DNA from: JAIBAI01 sp044238875
GTDB taxonomy: Bacteria > Bacteroidota > Bacteroidia > M30B66
Direction: 5' to 3'
Assembly: GCA_044238875.1 (NCBI GenBank)
Contig: JBIICM010000022.1
Coordinates: 1 to 20,611 of the forward strand
Length of the DNA: 20,611 nucleotides
Under the pieces are notes generated by a model, which saw only the letters and a program-made list of their open reading frames with translations, made no database searches and was not told the origin of the DNA. The position numbers and the translations under genes were made by a program. Within the stretch, counting starts at the first letter, position 1. Each line of letters starts with the position of its first letter. Positions 1 to 8,028 of this stretch are shown here, one piece after another.

Positions 1-572
1 GTGATTTTTGTACTGTCAGTTCTGGTCTTTCCGTAAACGGTTGTCGCTGGTATGATCAGCTTGGGAATACTATCATAACTGAATTTGTAAGCGCAGGGAT
101 CAATATACCAGGTTATAATTTCTGATTTGTAAAGCGCCCGGTAACGGAAAAAATTTTCAGAAAAAATTAGGTACTGACTGAACTTTGCGGGCGAACCTTT
201 GGCGACAGCCTTTTCAACCGTTTCCATCCATTCAGAAAAAAGTTCATCACTTTGCCCTGAACCGGCAAATCCGATCAGCGCATTAATATAATCTTTAAAA
301 TTCGGAATGGCCGCCATACGTCTTTTGGCCATTGTATTTGTGATGGTGCTGATTTTCCTTTGCTGGCCGGCATTGAATTGCTGCATCCAGATGGGCTCAA
401 ACTGGTCAATCAACTCCTTGGCAATCTTCTTGTCGGCCGTTTCGATATAGGCTTCAATCTCCTTCAGATATGCTTCTCCGCCTTCACTGAAGGTTTTAAC
501 GGTTTGCGCCTGCATATAAAACTCCTGCAGAAGCAGTACCATCATGCAAATCAGGACTTTGTATTTATTCAT
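1..572 (-). CDS. Secreted or periplasmic hypothetical protein, truncated at the left window edge
   Basis: An open frame starts with ATG at 572-570 on the minus strand and stays open to the window edge, giving about 190 residues without a stop. The first 23 residues (MNKYKVLICMMVLLLQEFYMQAQ) look like a Sec signal peptide with a basic start, a hydrophobic core and an AQA-type cleavage region, so the mature protein probably acts in the periplasm or beyond. The visible mature part is mostly helical in composition (many E, K, A), with no motif I recognise; Tyr and Phe become common after residue 130. A small hairpin, CGCTT/AAGCG (577-592), lies immediately upstream of the start on the minus strand. 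The gene is divergent from recN. I do not recognise the family. The full length is unknown because the 3' part lies outside the window. Confidence 0.75.
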   Translation of the reverse strand, partial: MNKYKVLICMMVLLLQEFYMQAQTVKTFSEGGEAYLKEIEAYIETADKKIAKELIDQFEPIWMQQFNAGQQRKISTITNTMAKRRMAAIPNFKDYINALIGFAGSGQSDELFSEWMETVEKAVAKGSPAKFSQYLIFSENFFRYRALYKSEIITWYIDPCAYKFSYDSIPKLIIPATTVYGKTRTDSTKI

Positions 573-653
573 AATACGCTTTCAAATAAGCGCAAATTAT
601 TCAATGGCGGCGTTGAGCCGTAAGCATCCGGAAAGCTGTTTTCAAAAAGTTTT

Positions 654-775
654 CAGCCAACGCATTGCCATACCGCCAAATAGCCATTCGGCGTCAGTTA
701 ACACCAACGCACAGCCATACCGAACGATGCCGCAGCCAACGCAATGCCGTAGCGCCGAATAGGATCGGCGTTGTT
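654..775 (+). repeat. Cluster of degenerate intergenic stem-loop repeat units
   Basis: Two 30-bp units, 654-683 and 733-762, match at 26 of 30 positions. Both begin CAGCCAACGCA and end AAATAG or GAATAG. A shorter, more diverged unit starting CCAACGCA lies between them at about 704-732. After each AATAG comes a GGCG stretch, so the second unit forms a perfect 6-bp hairpin, CGCCGA-ATAGGA-TCGGCG, near 753-770. The first unit keeps the pairing except for one mismatch. A related unit lies at about 12643-12680, in the gap after the pyrophosphatase gene. This suggests a dispersed palindromic element like bacterial REP sequences. No associated RAYT-type transposase is visible. The exact boundaries are uncertain. 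Confidence 0.6.
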
Positions 776-918
776 TTAAAGGCCTTATGATTTAACAGAA
801 AAAGAAATCGTCATTGTAGAAAGTTCAGGTAAATAGAAAAAAACACTATTATTGATTGTTAAAATTTATCTTGTTGATTATTTATCTGCTGCCGGTGCTT
901 AACAACTGCCTGCAGCGC

Positions 919-926
919 TAATTTTG
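919..926 (+). promoter_or_regulatory. Bacteroidota -7 promoter box for recN
   Basis: TAATTTTG fits the Bacteroidota sigma-A -7 consensus TAnnTTTG. It ends only four bases before the recN ATG at 931. I see no good TTG or TTTG -33 element at the usual spacing, so this rests on the -7 box alone. If used, transcription would begin at or within a few bases of the start codon. Confidence 0.5.
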
Positions 927-930
927 CACT

Positions 931-2595
931 ATGCTCCGAAAAATAAGCATCAGTAATTATGCGCTGATTGATGAACTTCAATTGGAATTTGGCCCCGGTC
1001 TTACCATCATTACAGGAGAAACAGGAGCCGGAAAATCAATTTTGCTGGGCGCCCTGCAATTATTGCTCGGACAAAGAGCCGATACGGGTGTACTGCGCGA
1101 TCCGGCAAAAAAATGTATTGTAGAGGGCACTTTTATTACCGATGCCTTTGACCTGTCTTCTTTTTTTGAAGTGCATGATCTTGACCACGATAAAGTTTGC
1201 ATTGTTAGGCGGGAGTTCAATGCTGCGGGAAAATCACGTGCCTTTATCAACGACACACCCGTTAACCTCACGCAAATCAGAGAATTATCAGCAAAGCTGA
1301 TTGACATTCATTCACAGCACGATCATCTTCAACTGGAGTCGTCGGTTTTTCAAACGGCCTTGCTCGATGCATTTGCGGGCAATCACGAGCTGTATCAATC
1401 ATATCGAAAAACCTACCTTAACTGGAAGGATGCCAGCCGTGCGCTTGAGTTATTGCGAGAAGCCGAGGCACGCAATGCGGCCGAGTTCGATTACCTTCAG
1501 TTTCAATATCAGGAACTGGATGCTGCAGCATTAATTCCGGATGAATCAGAAAAACTTGAAGAGGAATTTCGCCGGCTTGACCATGCTACAGAGATTATCA
1601 AACAGACCAGTAGGGCAGAGGCAATGCTCGACAGCGACGAGCACAATATTTTGGGTGCCATTCGCCAGCTGATTCAGCTGCTTTCGCCTGTGGCGCGCTA
1701 TACCAAACAAGGTGAAGACATCAGCAGCCGCCTGCAAACGGTGCAGGTTGAAATGCGTGATATTCTCGACGAGTTGGCGCAATTCCGTGAAAACGCTGGC
1801 GCAGATCCTCAAAATCTTGAACAAATCAGCGCCCGTCTCGACCGCATCAACCATTTATTAGGCAAGCATCGTGTTAAAAACAGCAACGAACTGATCAGCA
1901 TCCGTGAACAGCTGCGGCAAAAACTCAATCAGCACACTGAACAAGGCTCGCAGATCATCGCCCGGGAAACAGAAACGGAGGCCCTCCGCCAGGCAGTTTA
2001 TAAACTCTCGGCCTCGCTGAGCAGCGCCAGAACTTCCGCCATTCCGGCACTGGTAAAACAGGGTGAGCAATTGCTGGCAAGGCTCGGAATGCCTTCAGCG
2101 GTGCTTAAGGTTATCCTTCAGCAGCTTGATCAGCCGGGGCAGTATGGGGCCGATCAGGTGAACTTTCTTTTTTCAGCCAATCAGGGCGCTTCTCCGCGCG
2201 AAATACAAAAAGTGGCCTCAGGCGGTGAATTGTCGCGGTTGATGCTGGCACTCAAAAAAATGATTGCCAGATCAGTGGCGCTGCCCACTATAATTTTCGA
2301 TGAAATTGATACCGGAATCTCCGGTGCGCTGGCCGATGCCATGGGTGACCTGCTGAAAGAAATGTCGGCTGATATGCAGGTGCTCGCCATAACACACCTT
2401 CCTCAGATTGCCAGTAAAGCCGATGAGCACCTAAAGGTAATAAAGGCTACCAAGTCGAAGATTACCACAACGCAGGTGGTTCGTTTAAACCGCAATGAGC
2501 GGATTGAGGAGATTGCCGCAATGCTGAGCGGAAAGGAATTGTCGGGAGAGGCCATCAGCAACGCCGAAACATTGCTTGGTCTGCGAAAAAAATAA
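931..2595 (+). CDS. recN: DNA repair protein RecN
   Basis: RecN is a cytoplasmic SMC-like ATPase that acts early in double-strand-break repair, tethering DNA ends and supporting RecA-dependent recombination. At 554 residues it has the normal family length. The head domain is split as expected: Walker A GETGAGKS at residues 29-36 in the N-terminal half, then a long charged coiled-coil region (about 150-390), then the ABC signature SGGELSR at 430-436, Walker B IIFDEIDTG with Asp457 and Glu458, and an ITHLPQIA switch motif. The ATG at 931 starts at the usual N-terminal MLRKISISNYALI strand, so no longer start is needed. A TAnnTTTG box ends four bases upstream, which suggests a leaderless or nearly leaderless mRNA. 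fabI follows after 68 bp in the same direction. Confidence 0.97.
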   Translation: MLRKISISNYALIDELQLEFGPGLTIITGETGAGKSILLGALQLLLGQRADTGVLRDPAKKCIVEGTFITDAFDLSSFFEVHDLDHDKVCIVRREFNAAGKSRAFINDTPVNLTQIRELSAKLIDIHSQHDHLQLESSVFQTALLDAFAGNHELYQSYRKTYLNWKDASRALELLREAEARNAAEFDYLQFQYQELDAAALIPDESEKLEEEFRRLDHATEIIKQTSRAEAMLDSDEHNILGAIRQLIQLLSPVARYTKQGEDISSRLQTVQVEMRDILDELAQFRENAGADPQNLEQISARLDRINHLLGKHRVKNSNELISIREQLRQKLNQHTEQGSQIIARETETEALRQAVYKLSASLSSARTSAIPALVKQGEQLLARLGMPSAVLKVILQQLDQPGQYGADQVNFLFSANQGASPREIQKVASGGELSRLMLALKKMIARSVALPTIIFDEIDTGISGALADAMGDLLKEMSADMQVLAITHLPQIASKADEHLKVIKATKSKITTTQVVRLNRNERIEEIAAMLSGKELSGEAISNAETLLGLRKK

Positions 2596-2663
2596 AATTT
2601 TACTTTTACCGGCAGGAGTAACAACAACATTACCATCATCTCGAAACATAACCAGACAGAAAA

Positions 2664-3470
2664 ATGACACAACTACTCAAAGGAAAAAAAGGAATCATCT
2701 TCGGAGCGTTAGATGAGCAAAGCATGGCATGGAAAGTGGCTGAAAGGGCGCACGAAGAAGGCGCTGTATTCGTATTGAGCAATGCGCCTATAGCGATGCG
2801 CATGGGTGAAATCAATAAGCTGTCAGAAAAGTGCGGGGCACAAATTATCCCTGCCGATGCCACGTCTGATGAAGACCTGAAAACCCTGTTTGAAAAAACA
2901 ATGGATACCCTCGGAGGCCCGATAGACTTTATACTGCACTCCATTGGTATGTCGCCCAATGTGCGCAAGGCAAGGCCTTACACCGACCTGAATTACGACT
3001 TTTTCCACAAAACGCTTGATGTTTCAGCCATGTCATTGCACAGGGTGCTTCAGGCGGCATTTAAGCAGGACGCGCTCAATGAATGGGGCTCTGTTGTTGC
3101 CTTGAGTTATATTGCCGCCCAGCGCACATTTCCTGATTACAGCGATATGGCAGAGGCCAAGGCCATGCTTGAGTCGGTGGCGCGCAGCTTTGGTTACCAT
3201 TACGGAAAAGCCAAAAAAGTAAGGGTCAACACCATCTCCCAGTCGCCCACATGGACTACTGCCGGAAGCGGTGTTCCGGGTTTCAGGGAATTTTTCAATT
3301 ATGCCGACAGTATGTCGCCCCTGGGCAATGCCAGCGCGCTTGATCTGGCTAATTACTGCATCACCCTGTTCTCTGACTATACCCGCATGGTTACCATGCA
3401 GAACCTTTTTCACGATGGCGGGTTTTCAAATATGGGCATCAATGCAGCCATGGTCGCCCCGAAAGAATAA
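2664..3470 (+). CDS. fabI: Enoyl-[acyl-carrier-protein] reductase (NADH), FabI type
   Basis: FabI catalyses the last reduction in each cycle of type II fatty-acid elongation, converting trans-2-enoyl-ACP to acyl-ACP with NADH in the cytoplasm. The 268-residue protein is a short-chain dehydrogenase/reductase. It has the FabI-type nucleotide loop GALDEQSMAWKVA near residue 14 and the HSIGMSP segment at 92-98. Its active-site triad is Tyr149, Tyr159 and Lys166, within SYIAAQRTFPDYSDMAEAK. The spacing matches Tyr146, Tyr156 and Lys163 of the E. coli enzyme exactly, with an offset of three. The substrate-binding loop after SQSPTWTTA is present. The start ATG follows a purine-rich leader. A TACTTTTA sequence at 2601-2608 is only a weak -7 candidate, so cotranscription with recN is possible. 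The next gene begins 5 bp after the stop. Confidence 0.96.
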   Translation: MTQLLKGKKGIIFGALDEQSMAWKVAERAHEEGAVFVLSNAPIAMRMGEINKLSEKCGAQIIPADATSDEDLKTLFEKTMDTLGGPIDFILHSIGMSPNVRKARPYTDLNYDFFHKTLDVSAMSLHRVLQAAFKQDALNEWGSVVALSYIAAQRTFPDYSDMAEAKAMLESVARSFGYHYGKAKKVRVNTISQSPTWTTAGSGVPGFREFFNYADSMSPLGNASALDLANYCITLFSDYTRMVTMQNLFHDGGFSNMGINAAMVAPKE

Positions 3471-3475
3471 TTTGA

Positions 3476-4249
3476 ATGTTAAAACCATCGACATTTTTTT
3501 CTGGTCTTTTCCTGATTTTTTGCCTGTCAACGCAGATTAAAGCCCAGGATGAAGAGGGAGCTGATGATTTGCCGTTAAGACCAACAAGCCAGATTCATCT
3601 TCCTTTCACCATTCGTTTCGACGGTGGCCTTGGTTTTTTGAACAAGCCAAAAGCCATGCGCGATAATTTTTTCAGTATCGGAGATGTGGGTGTGGTTGCA
3701 GCGATTGGGCTGGGAGCAGGGTTTAATTTAGGCCTTACGGGCAGGTATACCGCCTTTCAGGTGAGCCGAAATGCTTCTAATTTAAACGATCCGATTATTA
3801 TTGACGGTCAGCAATACGGTACGCAACCCCTTACCACCACCTATACCTTATGGTCGCCGGGGGCATTAATCAGCTATGACCGTTTTGTAACACCTTATTC
3901 CATGCTGAGTTTTGTGGCTAACCCCTCCTACGCTTTTGTTCGCTACACCAATCTTCGGAATATTTCAGGCGATACAACAGCCATAAAAAAATACAGTCAG
4001 TACACTCCTGATACCTATAACCATCGCGCGCTTACTTTTCAGGCGGCCATTGCCTATCACTACTTTTTCGAGGAGCATGTAGCCATGACGGTAAAACTTG
4101 GTTTTACCCGCACATGGTCATATTTCGAGCCCTGGAAAGTAAGGCTTGATGGCGGCGCTATTTCTTATGAGTCAGCCGATTTAAACGGACCTGTTCAGTT
4201 TTTCACAGTCGGGCTCGGTTTTGTTTATTCATTCAAACGCATTGATTAA
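3476..4249 (+). CDS. Putative outer-membrane beta-barrel protein, function unknown
   Basis: The protein has 257 residues. Residues 1-23 form a signal peptide (MLKPSTFFSGLFLIFCLSTQIKA, cleavage before QDEE). The rest is rich in Tyr, Phe, Gly and Thr, with many alternating hydrophobic stretches such as GVVAAIGLGAGFNLGLTGRY and FFTVGLGFVYSF. It ends with an aromatic-containing strand followed by KRID, as Bacteroidota outer-membrane barrels often do. By inference it is an 8-12-strand barrel, but no named family is recognised. The ATG lies 5 bp after the fabI stop, so the two genes are probably cotranscribed. The 3' end converges on glgB with a 27-bp gap and no clear terminator. A role in envelope lipid homeostasis next to fabI would be speculation. 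Confidence 0.75.
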   Translation: MLKPSTFFSGLFLIFCLSTQIKAQDEEGADDLPLRPTSQIHLPFTIRFDGGLGFLNKPKAMRDNFFSIGDVGVVAAIGLGAGFNLGLTGRYTAFQVSRNASNLNDPIIIDGQQYGTQPLTTTYTLWSPGALISYDRFVTPYSMLSFVANPSYAFVRYTNLRNISGDTTAIKKYSQYTPDTYNHRALTFQAAIAYHYFFEEHVAMTVKLGFTRTWSYFEPWKVRLDGGAISYESADLNGPVQFFTVGLGFVYSFKRID

Positions 4250-4276
4250 TAAGCTGCGGTTGCTCCCGAGGCTGCT

Positions 4277-6346
4277 TCAATTCACTTTTTTCAATACGAT
4301 TACACCCAGCGGCGGAAGCTGTAATTCAAGCGAATACCTTCGTCCGTGTGCAGACCGCTCTTCTGCCGCACCCTGAGCGTCGCCGAAGGGCGCACCCACC
4401 CCATAATTGCTGCCCCAGTACCGGGCCGCATCGCTATTGAAAATAACCCTGTAACTGCCACCCTCTGGCACGCCCAGCCGGTAATGATCCCTCGGGGTAG
4501 GGGTAAAGTTGCAGATGATTACCAGCCATTCATCCGGCTGGTTTCCCCTCCGGATATAACTGATTACGGAGTTTCGGTTGTCATTATGATCAATCCATTC
4601 AAACCCACCTTTTTCAAAAGCTTTTTCATACAAGGCAGGTTCTGATCCGTAAAGCTTATTCAGATCTTTAACCAGTTGCATCAGGCCTCTGTGCGGTTCA
4701 TGGTCAAGCAGATGCCAGTCGAGGCTTTGATGGTAATTCCATTCATTATACTGACCGAACTCCCCGCCCATAAAAAGCAATTTAGTGCCGGGATGGGTAA
4801 ACATATAGGTGTACAAAGCACGAAGATTGGCAAATTTTTGCCATTGGTCACCTGGCATACGGGCAATCAGTGATCCTTTGCCATGTACCACTTCATCATG
4901 AGAAAGCGGCAGCATAAAGTTTTCACTGAAGGCATAATAGATCGAAAAAGTAATATCGTTCTGATGGTATTGCCGGTAAATGGGATCCTTTCCGAAATAA
5001 TTCAGTGTATCATGCATCCAGCCCATCATCCATTTCATACCAAAACCAAGCCCTCCCGAGTAAACCGGTCGTGAAACGCCGGTCCATGAGGTTGATTCTT
5101 CGGCAATCATTTGAATTTCAGGAAAATGCCTGTACATGGCTTCATTGAGTTCCTTCAGAAATGAAATAGCTTCAAGGTTTTCATTACCTCCGTGAATATT
5201 GGGTTCCCACTCACCCTGCTTTCTCGAATAATCAAGGTAAAGCATGGAGGCAACGGCATCAACACGCAAAGCATCTACCTTGTATAGATCGGCCCAAAAC
5301 ATGGCTGAACTAATCAGAAACGAGCGCACTTCGTACCTGCCATAATTAAAGATCAGGCTTTTCCAATCGGGATGAAACCCCTTTTGCGGATCTGCATGCT
5401 CAAACAAATGCGTTCCATCAAACCTGGCCAGGGCGTAACTGTCTTCCGGAAAATGAGAAGGTACCCAATCCATAATCACACCAATGCCGGCTTCATGTAA
5501 ACTGTCAATCAGGTACATAAAATCCTGCGGTGTTCCAAACCGTGAAGTAGGCGCAAAATATCCGGTTGCCTGATAACCCCATGAACCTGAAAAGGGATAT
5601 TCAGTAAGCGGCAAAAATTCAACATGTGTAAACCCCATTTCTTTGATATAGGGTACCAGCTCCTGCGCAAGTTCCCGGTAGCTCAGGTAATCACTTTCCT
5701 GTGCGCCTTTTTTTCGCCATGATCCGGCATGCAGCTCGTAAACACTCCATGGGCGCTGCAGCGAACCTCTACCTGATTTTAGATCCCATGCTTTTGACGA
5801 CCACTGGAACTTCAGATCCCATACAATAGAAGCACGCCGGGGCGGCACTTCATTATAACGGGCAAAGGGATCGAATTTTTCAAGTACCTGGCCGGAATCC
5901 CTGTTTTTGATTACGAATTTATAAAGGGCACCATGACCCACATCCGGAACAAATAACTCCCAGATTCCCGACTGGTCATAACGGGGGCCCATCTGATGCG
6001 TATTGGCATTCCATCCGTTGAAATCACCAATAACAGCTACCTCGGCTGCATTTGGTGCCCAAACAGCGAAAAAAGTACCCTTTAGCCCATTATGCTCAAC
6101 AGGGTGAGCGCCTAATTTTTCGTAAAGACGGTAATGCTTTCCCTGCTTGAAAAGATAAATATCAAGTTCGGTGATGAGTGTAAACCACCCGTTTTCAAGC
6201 TGATTGGATTGTTTATGTTGGGGAGCAGACGCTTTTTTTATCTTTTTCTGATCTTCCTGTGCCGGTTTCTTTTCTTTTGAAGCCGTTTTTTTTGCTGTAC
6301 CTTTTGAAGTATTCTCCGATGTGGTGGCTTTGGTTGACTTTGCCAT
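4277..6346 (-). CDS. glgB: 1,4-alpha-glucan branching enzyme GlgB with a lysine-rich N-terminal extension
   Basis: GlgB cuts alpha-1,4-glucan chains and re-joins them through alpha-1,6 branches, completing glycogen-like polymer made by GlgE. At 689 residues it is a GH13 enzyme. Residues 1 to about 48 are a low-complexity tail with 13 lysines and many Ala, Thr and Ser. A CBM48-like domain follows (about 75-170, containing VIGDFNGW), then the catalytic barrel and a C-terminal beta domain. The catalytic residues are visible: nucleophile Asp363 (LRVDAVASMLY), acid Glu416 (IAEEST) and Asp484 (LSHDEVVHGKG). Their spacing is identical to Asp405, Glu458 and Asp526 of the E. coli enzyme. The C-terminal domain contains an apparent eight-residue insert, APFGDAQG, encoded by a palindromic repeat at 4371-4390. 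The gene lies 23 bp downstream of mak and is the last gene of the operon. Confidence 0.96.
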   Translation of the reverse strand: MAKSTKATTSENTSKGTAKKTASKEKKPAQEDQKKIKKASAPQHKQSNQLENGWFTLITELDIYLFKQGKHYRLYEKLGAHPVEHNGLKGTFFAVWAPNAAEVAVIGDFNGWNANTHQMGPRYDQSGIWELFVPDVGHGALYKFVIKNRDSGQVLEKFDPFARYNEVPPRRASIVWDLKFQWSSKAWDLKSGRGSLQRPWSVYELHAGSWRKKGAQESDYLSYRELAQELVPYIKEMGFTHVEFLPLTEYPFSGSWGYQATGYFAPTSRFGTPQDFMYLIDSLHEAGIGVIMDWVPSHFPEDSYALARFDGTHLFEHADPQKGFHPDWKSLIFNYGRYEVRSFLISSAMFWADLYKVDALRVDAVASMLYLDYSRKQGEWEPNIHGGNENLEAISFLKELNEAMYRHFPEIQMIAEESTSWTGVSRPVYSGGLGFGMKWMMGWMHDTLNYFGKDPIYRQYHQNDITFSIYYAFSENFMLPLSHDEVVHGKGSLIARMPGDQWQKFANLRALYTYMFTHPGTKLLFMGGEFGQYNEWNYHQSLDWHLLDHEPHRGLMQLVKDLNKLYGSEPALYEKAFEKGGFEWIDHNDNRNSVISYIRRGNQPDEWLVIICNFTPTPRDHYRLGVPEGGSYRVIFNSDAARYWGSNYGVGAPFGDAQGAAEERSAHGRRYSLELQLPPLGVIVLKKVN
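4371..4390. repeat. Palindromic repeat CCCTGAGCG...CGAAGGG embedded in glgB
   Basis: The 20-mer CCCTGAGCGTCGCCGAAGGG resembles the CCCTGAGCGnAGnCGAAGGG sequence that I recall as very common in Bacteroidota and some other genomes. The arms pair as CCCT/AGGG, with a tandem G-A mismatch inside. It is flanked by direct copies of GCACCC (4368-4373 and 4392-4397), exactly 24 bp apart, so the element adds eight codons in frame. It maps to roughly residues 653-659 of GlgB. The repeat identity is from memory of the motif, not a search. Confidence 0.5.
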
Positions 6347-6369
6347 GAATGGGTCAGGTTTCCTGGAAA

Positions 6370-8025
6370 TTATTTGACATAAAATTTAACAAACTTCACA
6401 AGGCTGATCAGTGGTATGATGGCCCAGTCAGGACGGTTATTGATCTCATACCCCAATTCATAGATCGCCTTTTCGAATGAGAACATCTGCAACATATCGT
6501 TGAGCGCTTCATCTCTTGGCAGTAATCCCGAACCTTCCATGCTCTGCAAATAGGCACCGAGGAAATACCTGCTAACAAAATGGTACCAAAGGTCAGCCAC
6601 TGGAATCAGACTTTCGCGCAACTCATCATCCTGTTCAAATCTGGTAAGCAGCGAAGCATAGGCCGCATAGCGGTACGACCGCATCATACCGGCGACATCT
6701 TTCAGCGGCGAAATTTTTTTTCTTCGCTGTTCATGGGGTTTATCGGGCTCCCCTTCGAAATCAAGTATCACCAGATCATCTTCAGAGATTAGTACCTGAC
6801 CAAGGTGATAATCGCCGTGGGTTCTAATTCTTTTCCCCCCGGGGGGATGACTTAGCACAATTGTCAGGAAGTTTTTAACCTTCTCGCGGTCTTTGAGCAT
6901 TTGGCCCGCACCCTCCTGATACGCCTGTGGAACTCTGCTGATGTTGCGCTGTAAAAGATCAAACTTGTTGTCAAGCAGTTTCAACAGGACTTCCTTAAAG
7001 AGGGTTTGTCCGGCTTTGTCAACCTGTTCAGGGGCAAAATCCTGATTTTTAGGGTCTGCGCCCAGAGCAAGGTGCAGTTCTGCCGTTCTTTTTCCCATCA
7101 ACACTGCTTTTTCATGAACATCCTGCCCGATGAGCTGACGGAGTTTTTCGGGGGTTTCTTCCCAGCTGATGTGATGTTTTCGGGGCCTGCCCGGAAGAGC
7201 CCCGCTCAGCAATCCAGCGCCCGGCACCTGGCTGTAAAAATGATCAAGACGCTCTATGTTCCAGTTCCATGCATTACCCTGATTGGGCACCAGACGTTGC
7301 AGCATGGCAGCCAGCACAGGCGGCTTTTCCGGATGATGGATCTCAACTGAACCTGCATAAGCAGGTATATGGTGAAACTGATCCTGATCGGTCAGAAACC
7401 GGATAATCTCCAGGTCGGGATTCAAGGCGTACTCAAGTTTTCTGAAAAATTTCAGAAAAAAATGGTCATTGTAAATGATGGATGAATTACTCTGTTCGGC
7501 CTTCAGCACCTTCGAGCTGAAGGCCATGCCGTTGTGTTCCTTCAGCAATCTTCCGCCCTTTGCATAAAGCGGATAATGGCCGGCCGAGGTGATACTCCGG
7601 TCGTGCATCATGAGCTGAAACAAGGCCAGCCTGAAATCTTCATCATAGATGGCATCTATGATGTAACCGGGGGCTATTGTGTTTTCGAGTCTGGCTATCA
7701 CTGCTTCAGAAGGCAAATCCTGAATGTGAGTTGTAAGCCTGAAGGTGAGCGGCAGCGCGTAAATCTCTGTCGGATGATCCGTATACCTTACCTTGAGCAG
7801 GAGGTAGTGCACAAAGTCTTTTCCTGCTGCAACCGGAATGTTCTGATAGATGAGCACCGAATCAAAATTCAGCGATTTACCGCCGAACCAGCGCATTCTT
7901 TTTAAGTAGGCTGGTAACACCTGATTTTCAAGTTGCTGAATTAAGCCGTTTTGTCTGAATAAATCAGGCCATTCGGCATACATGGCCGGTTGCGCGCTGT
8001 CGCGTATTCGAAGTGCTTCTTCCAT
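6370..8025 (-). CDS. mak: Maltokinase (Mak/Pep2 type), free-standing
   Basis: Maltokinase phosphorylates maltose with ATP to give alpha-maltose-1-phosphate, the substrate of GlgE, in the cytoplasm. The 551-residue protein has an N-terminal cap beginning PAYLKRMRWFGGKS (about residues 37-50), typical of this family. The aminoglycoside-phosphotransferase-like kinase core has the catalytic-loop motif HGDYHLGQ with Asp405 and the metal-binding motif LDFEGEP with Asp422. In many bacteria this domain is fused to trehalose synthase TreS. Here the ORF has no TreS part, and the upstream neighbour is GlgE, 3 bp away. The start ATG directly follows the glgE stop, so translation is probably coupled. A CCCCCCGGGGGG run at 6835-6846 encodes HPPGGK just before the catalytic loop and keeps the frame. 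Confidence 0.93.
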   Translation of the reverse strand: MEEALRIRDSAQPAMYAEWPDLFRQNGLIQQLENQVLPAYLKRMRWFGGKSLNFDSVLIYQNIPVAAGKDFVHYLLLKVRYTDHPTEIYALPLTFRLTTHIQDLPSEAVIARLENTIAPGYIIDAIYDEDFRLALFQLMMHDRSITSAGHYPLYAKGGRLLKEHNGMAFSSKVLKAEQSNSSIIYNDHFFLKFFRKLEYALNPDLEIIRFLTDQDQFHHIPAYAGSVEIHHPEKPPVLAAMLQRLVPNQGNAWNWNIERLDHFYSQVPGAGLLSGALPGRPRKHHISWEETPEKLRQLIGQDVHEKAVLMGKRTAELHLALGADPKNQDFAPEQVDKAGQTLFKEVLLKLLDNKFDLLQRNISRVPQAYQEGAGQMLKDREKVKNFLTIVLSHPPGGKRIRTHGDYHLGQVLISEDDLVILDFEGEPDKPHEQRRKKISPLKDVAGMMRSYRYAAYASLLTRFEQDDELRESLIPVADLWYHFVSRYFLGAYLQSMEGSGLLPRDEALNDMLQMFSFEKAIYELGYEINNRPDWAIIPLISLVKFVKFYVK

Positions 8026-8028
8026 AGT

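Larger units (their letters stand above)
573..930. other. Intergenic gap between the divergent secreted-protein gene and recN
   Basis: This 358-bp gap has no coding region I can support. Its left half (about 600-780) is GC-richer and carries degenerate repeat units with a conserved small stem-loop, described separately. Its right half (about 781-900) is strongly AT-rich and leads into a TAnnTTTG -7 box at 919-926, just before recN. The plus-strand reading frames that cross the gap overlap the secreted-protein gene on the other strand and the repeats, and have no sensible protein features. Confidence 0.7.

Noticed and set aside
360..762. Two plus-strand reading frames of 87 and 72 residues left of recN
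   Set aside because: The first lies almost wholly antisense to the secreted-protein gene, and the second crosses the degenerate repeats. Neither has a promoter, a sensible composition or a recognisable domain.
4250..4276. Terminator between the converging outer-membrane protein gene and glgB
   Set aside because: The GC-rich sequence here (GCTGCGG...GAGGCTGC) gives no clean stem and there is no adjacent T-run on either strand.
6835..6846. CCCCCCGGGGGG run in mak as a possible frameshift or assembly error
   Set aside because: The frame continues smoothly from HPPGGK into the conserved HGDYHLGQ catalytic loop, so the length of the run is consistent with an intact gene.
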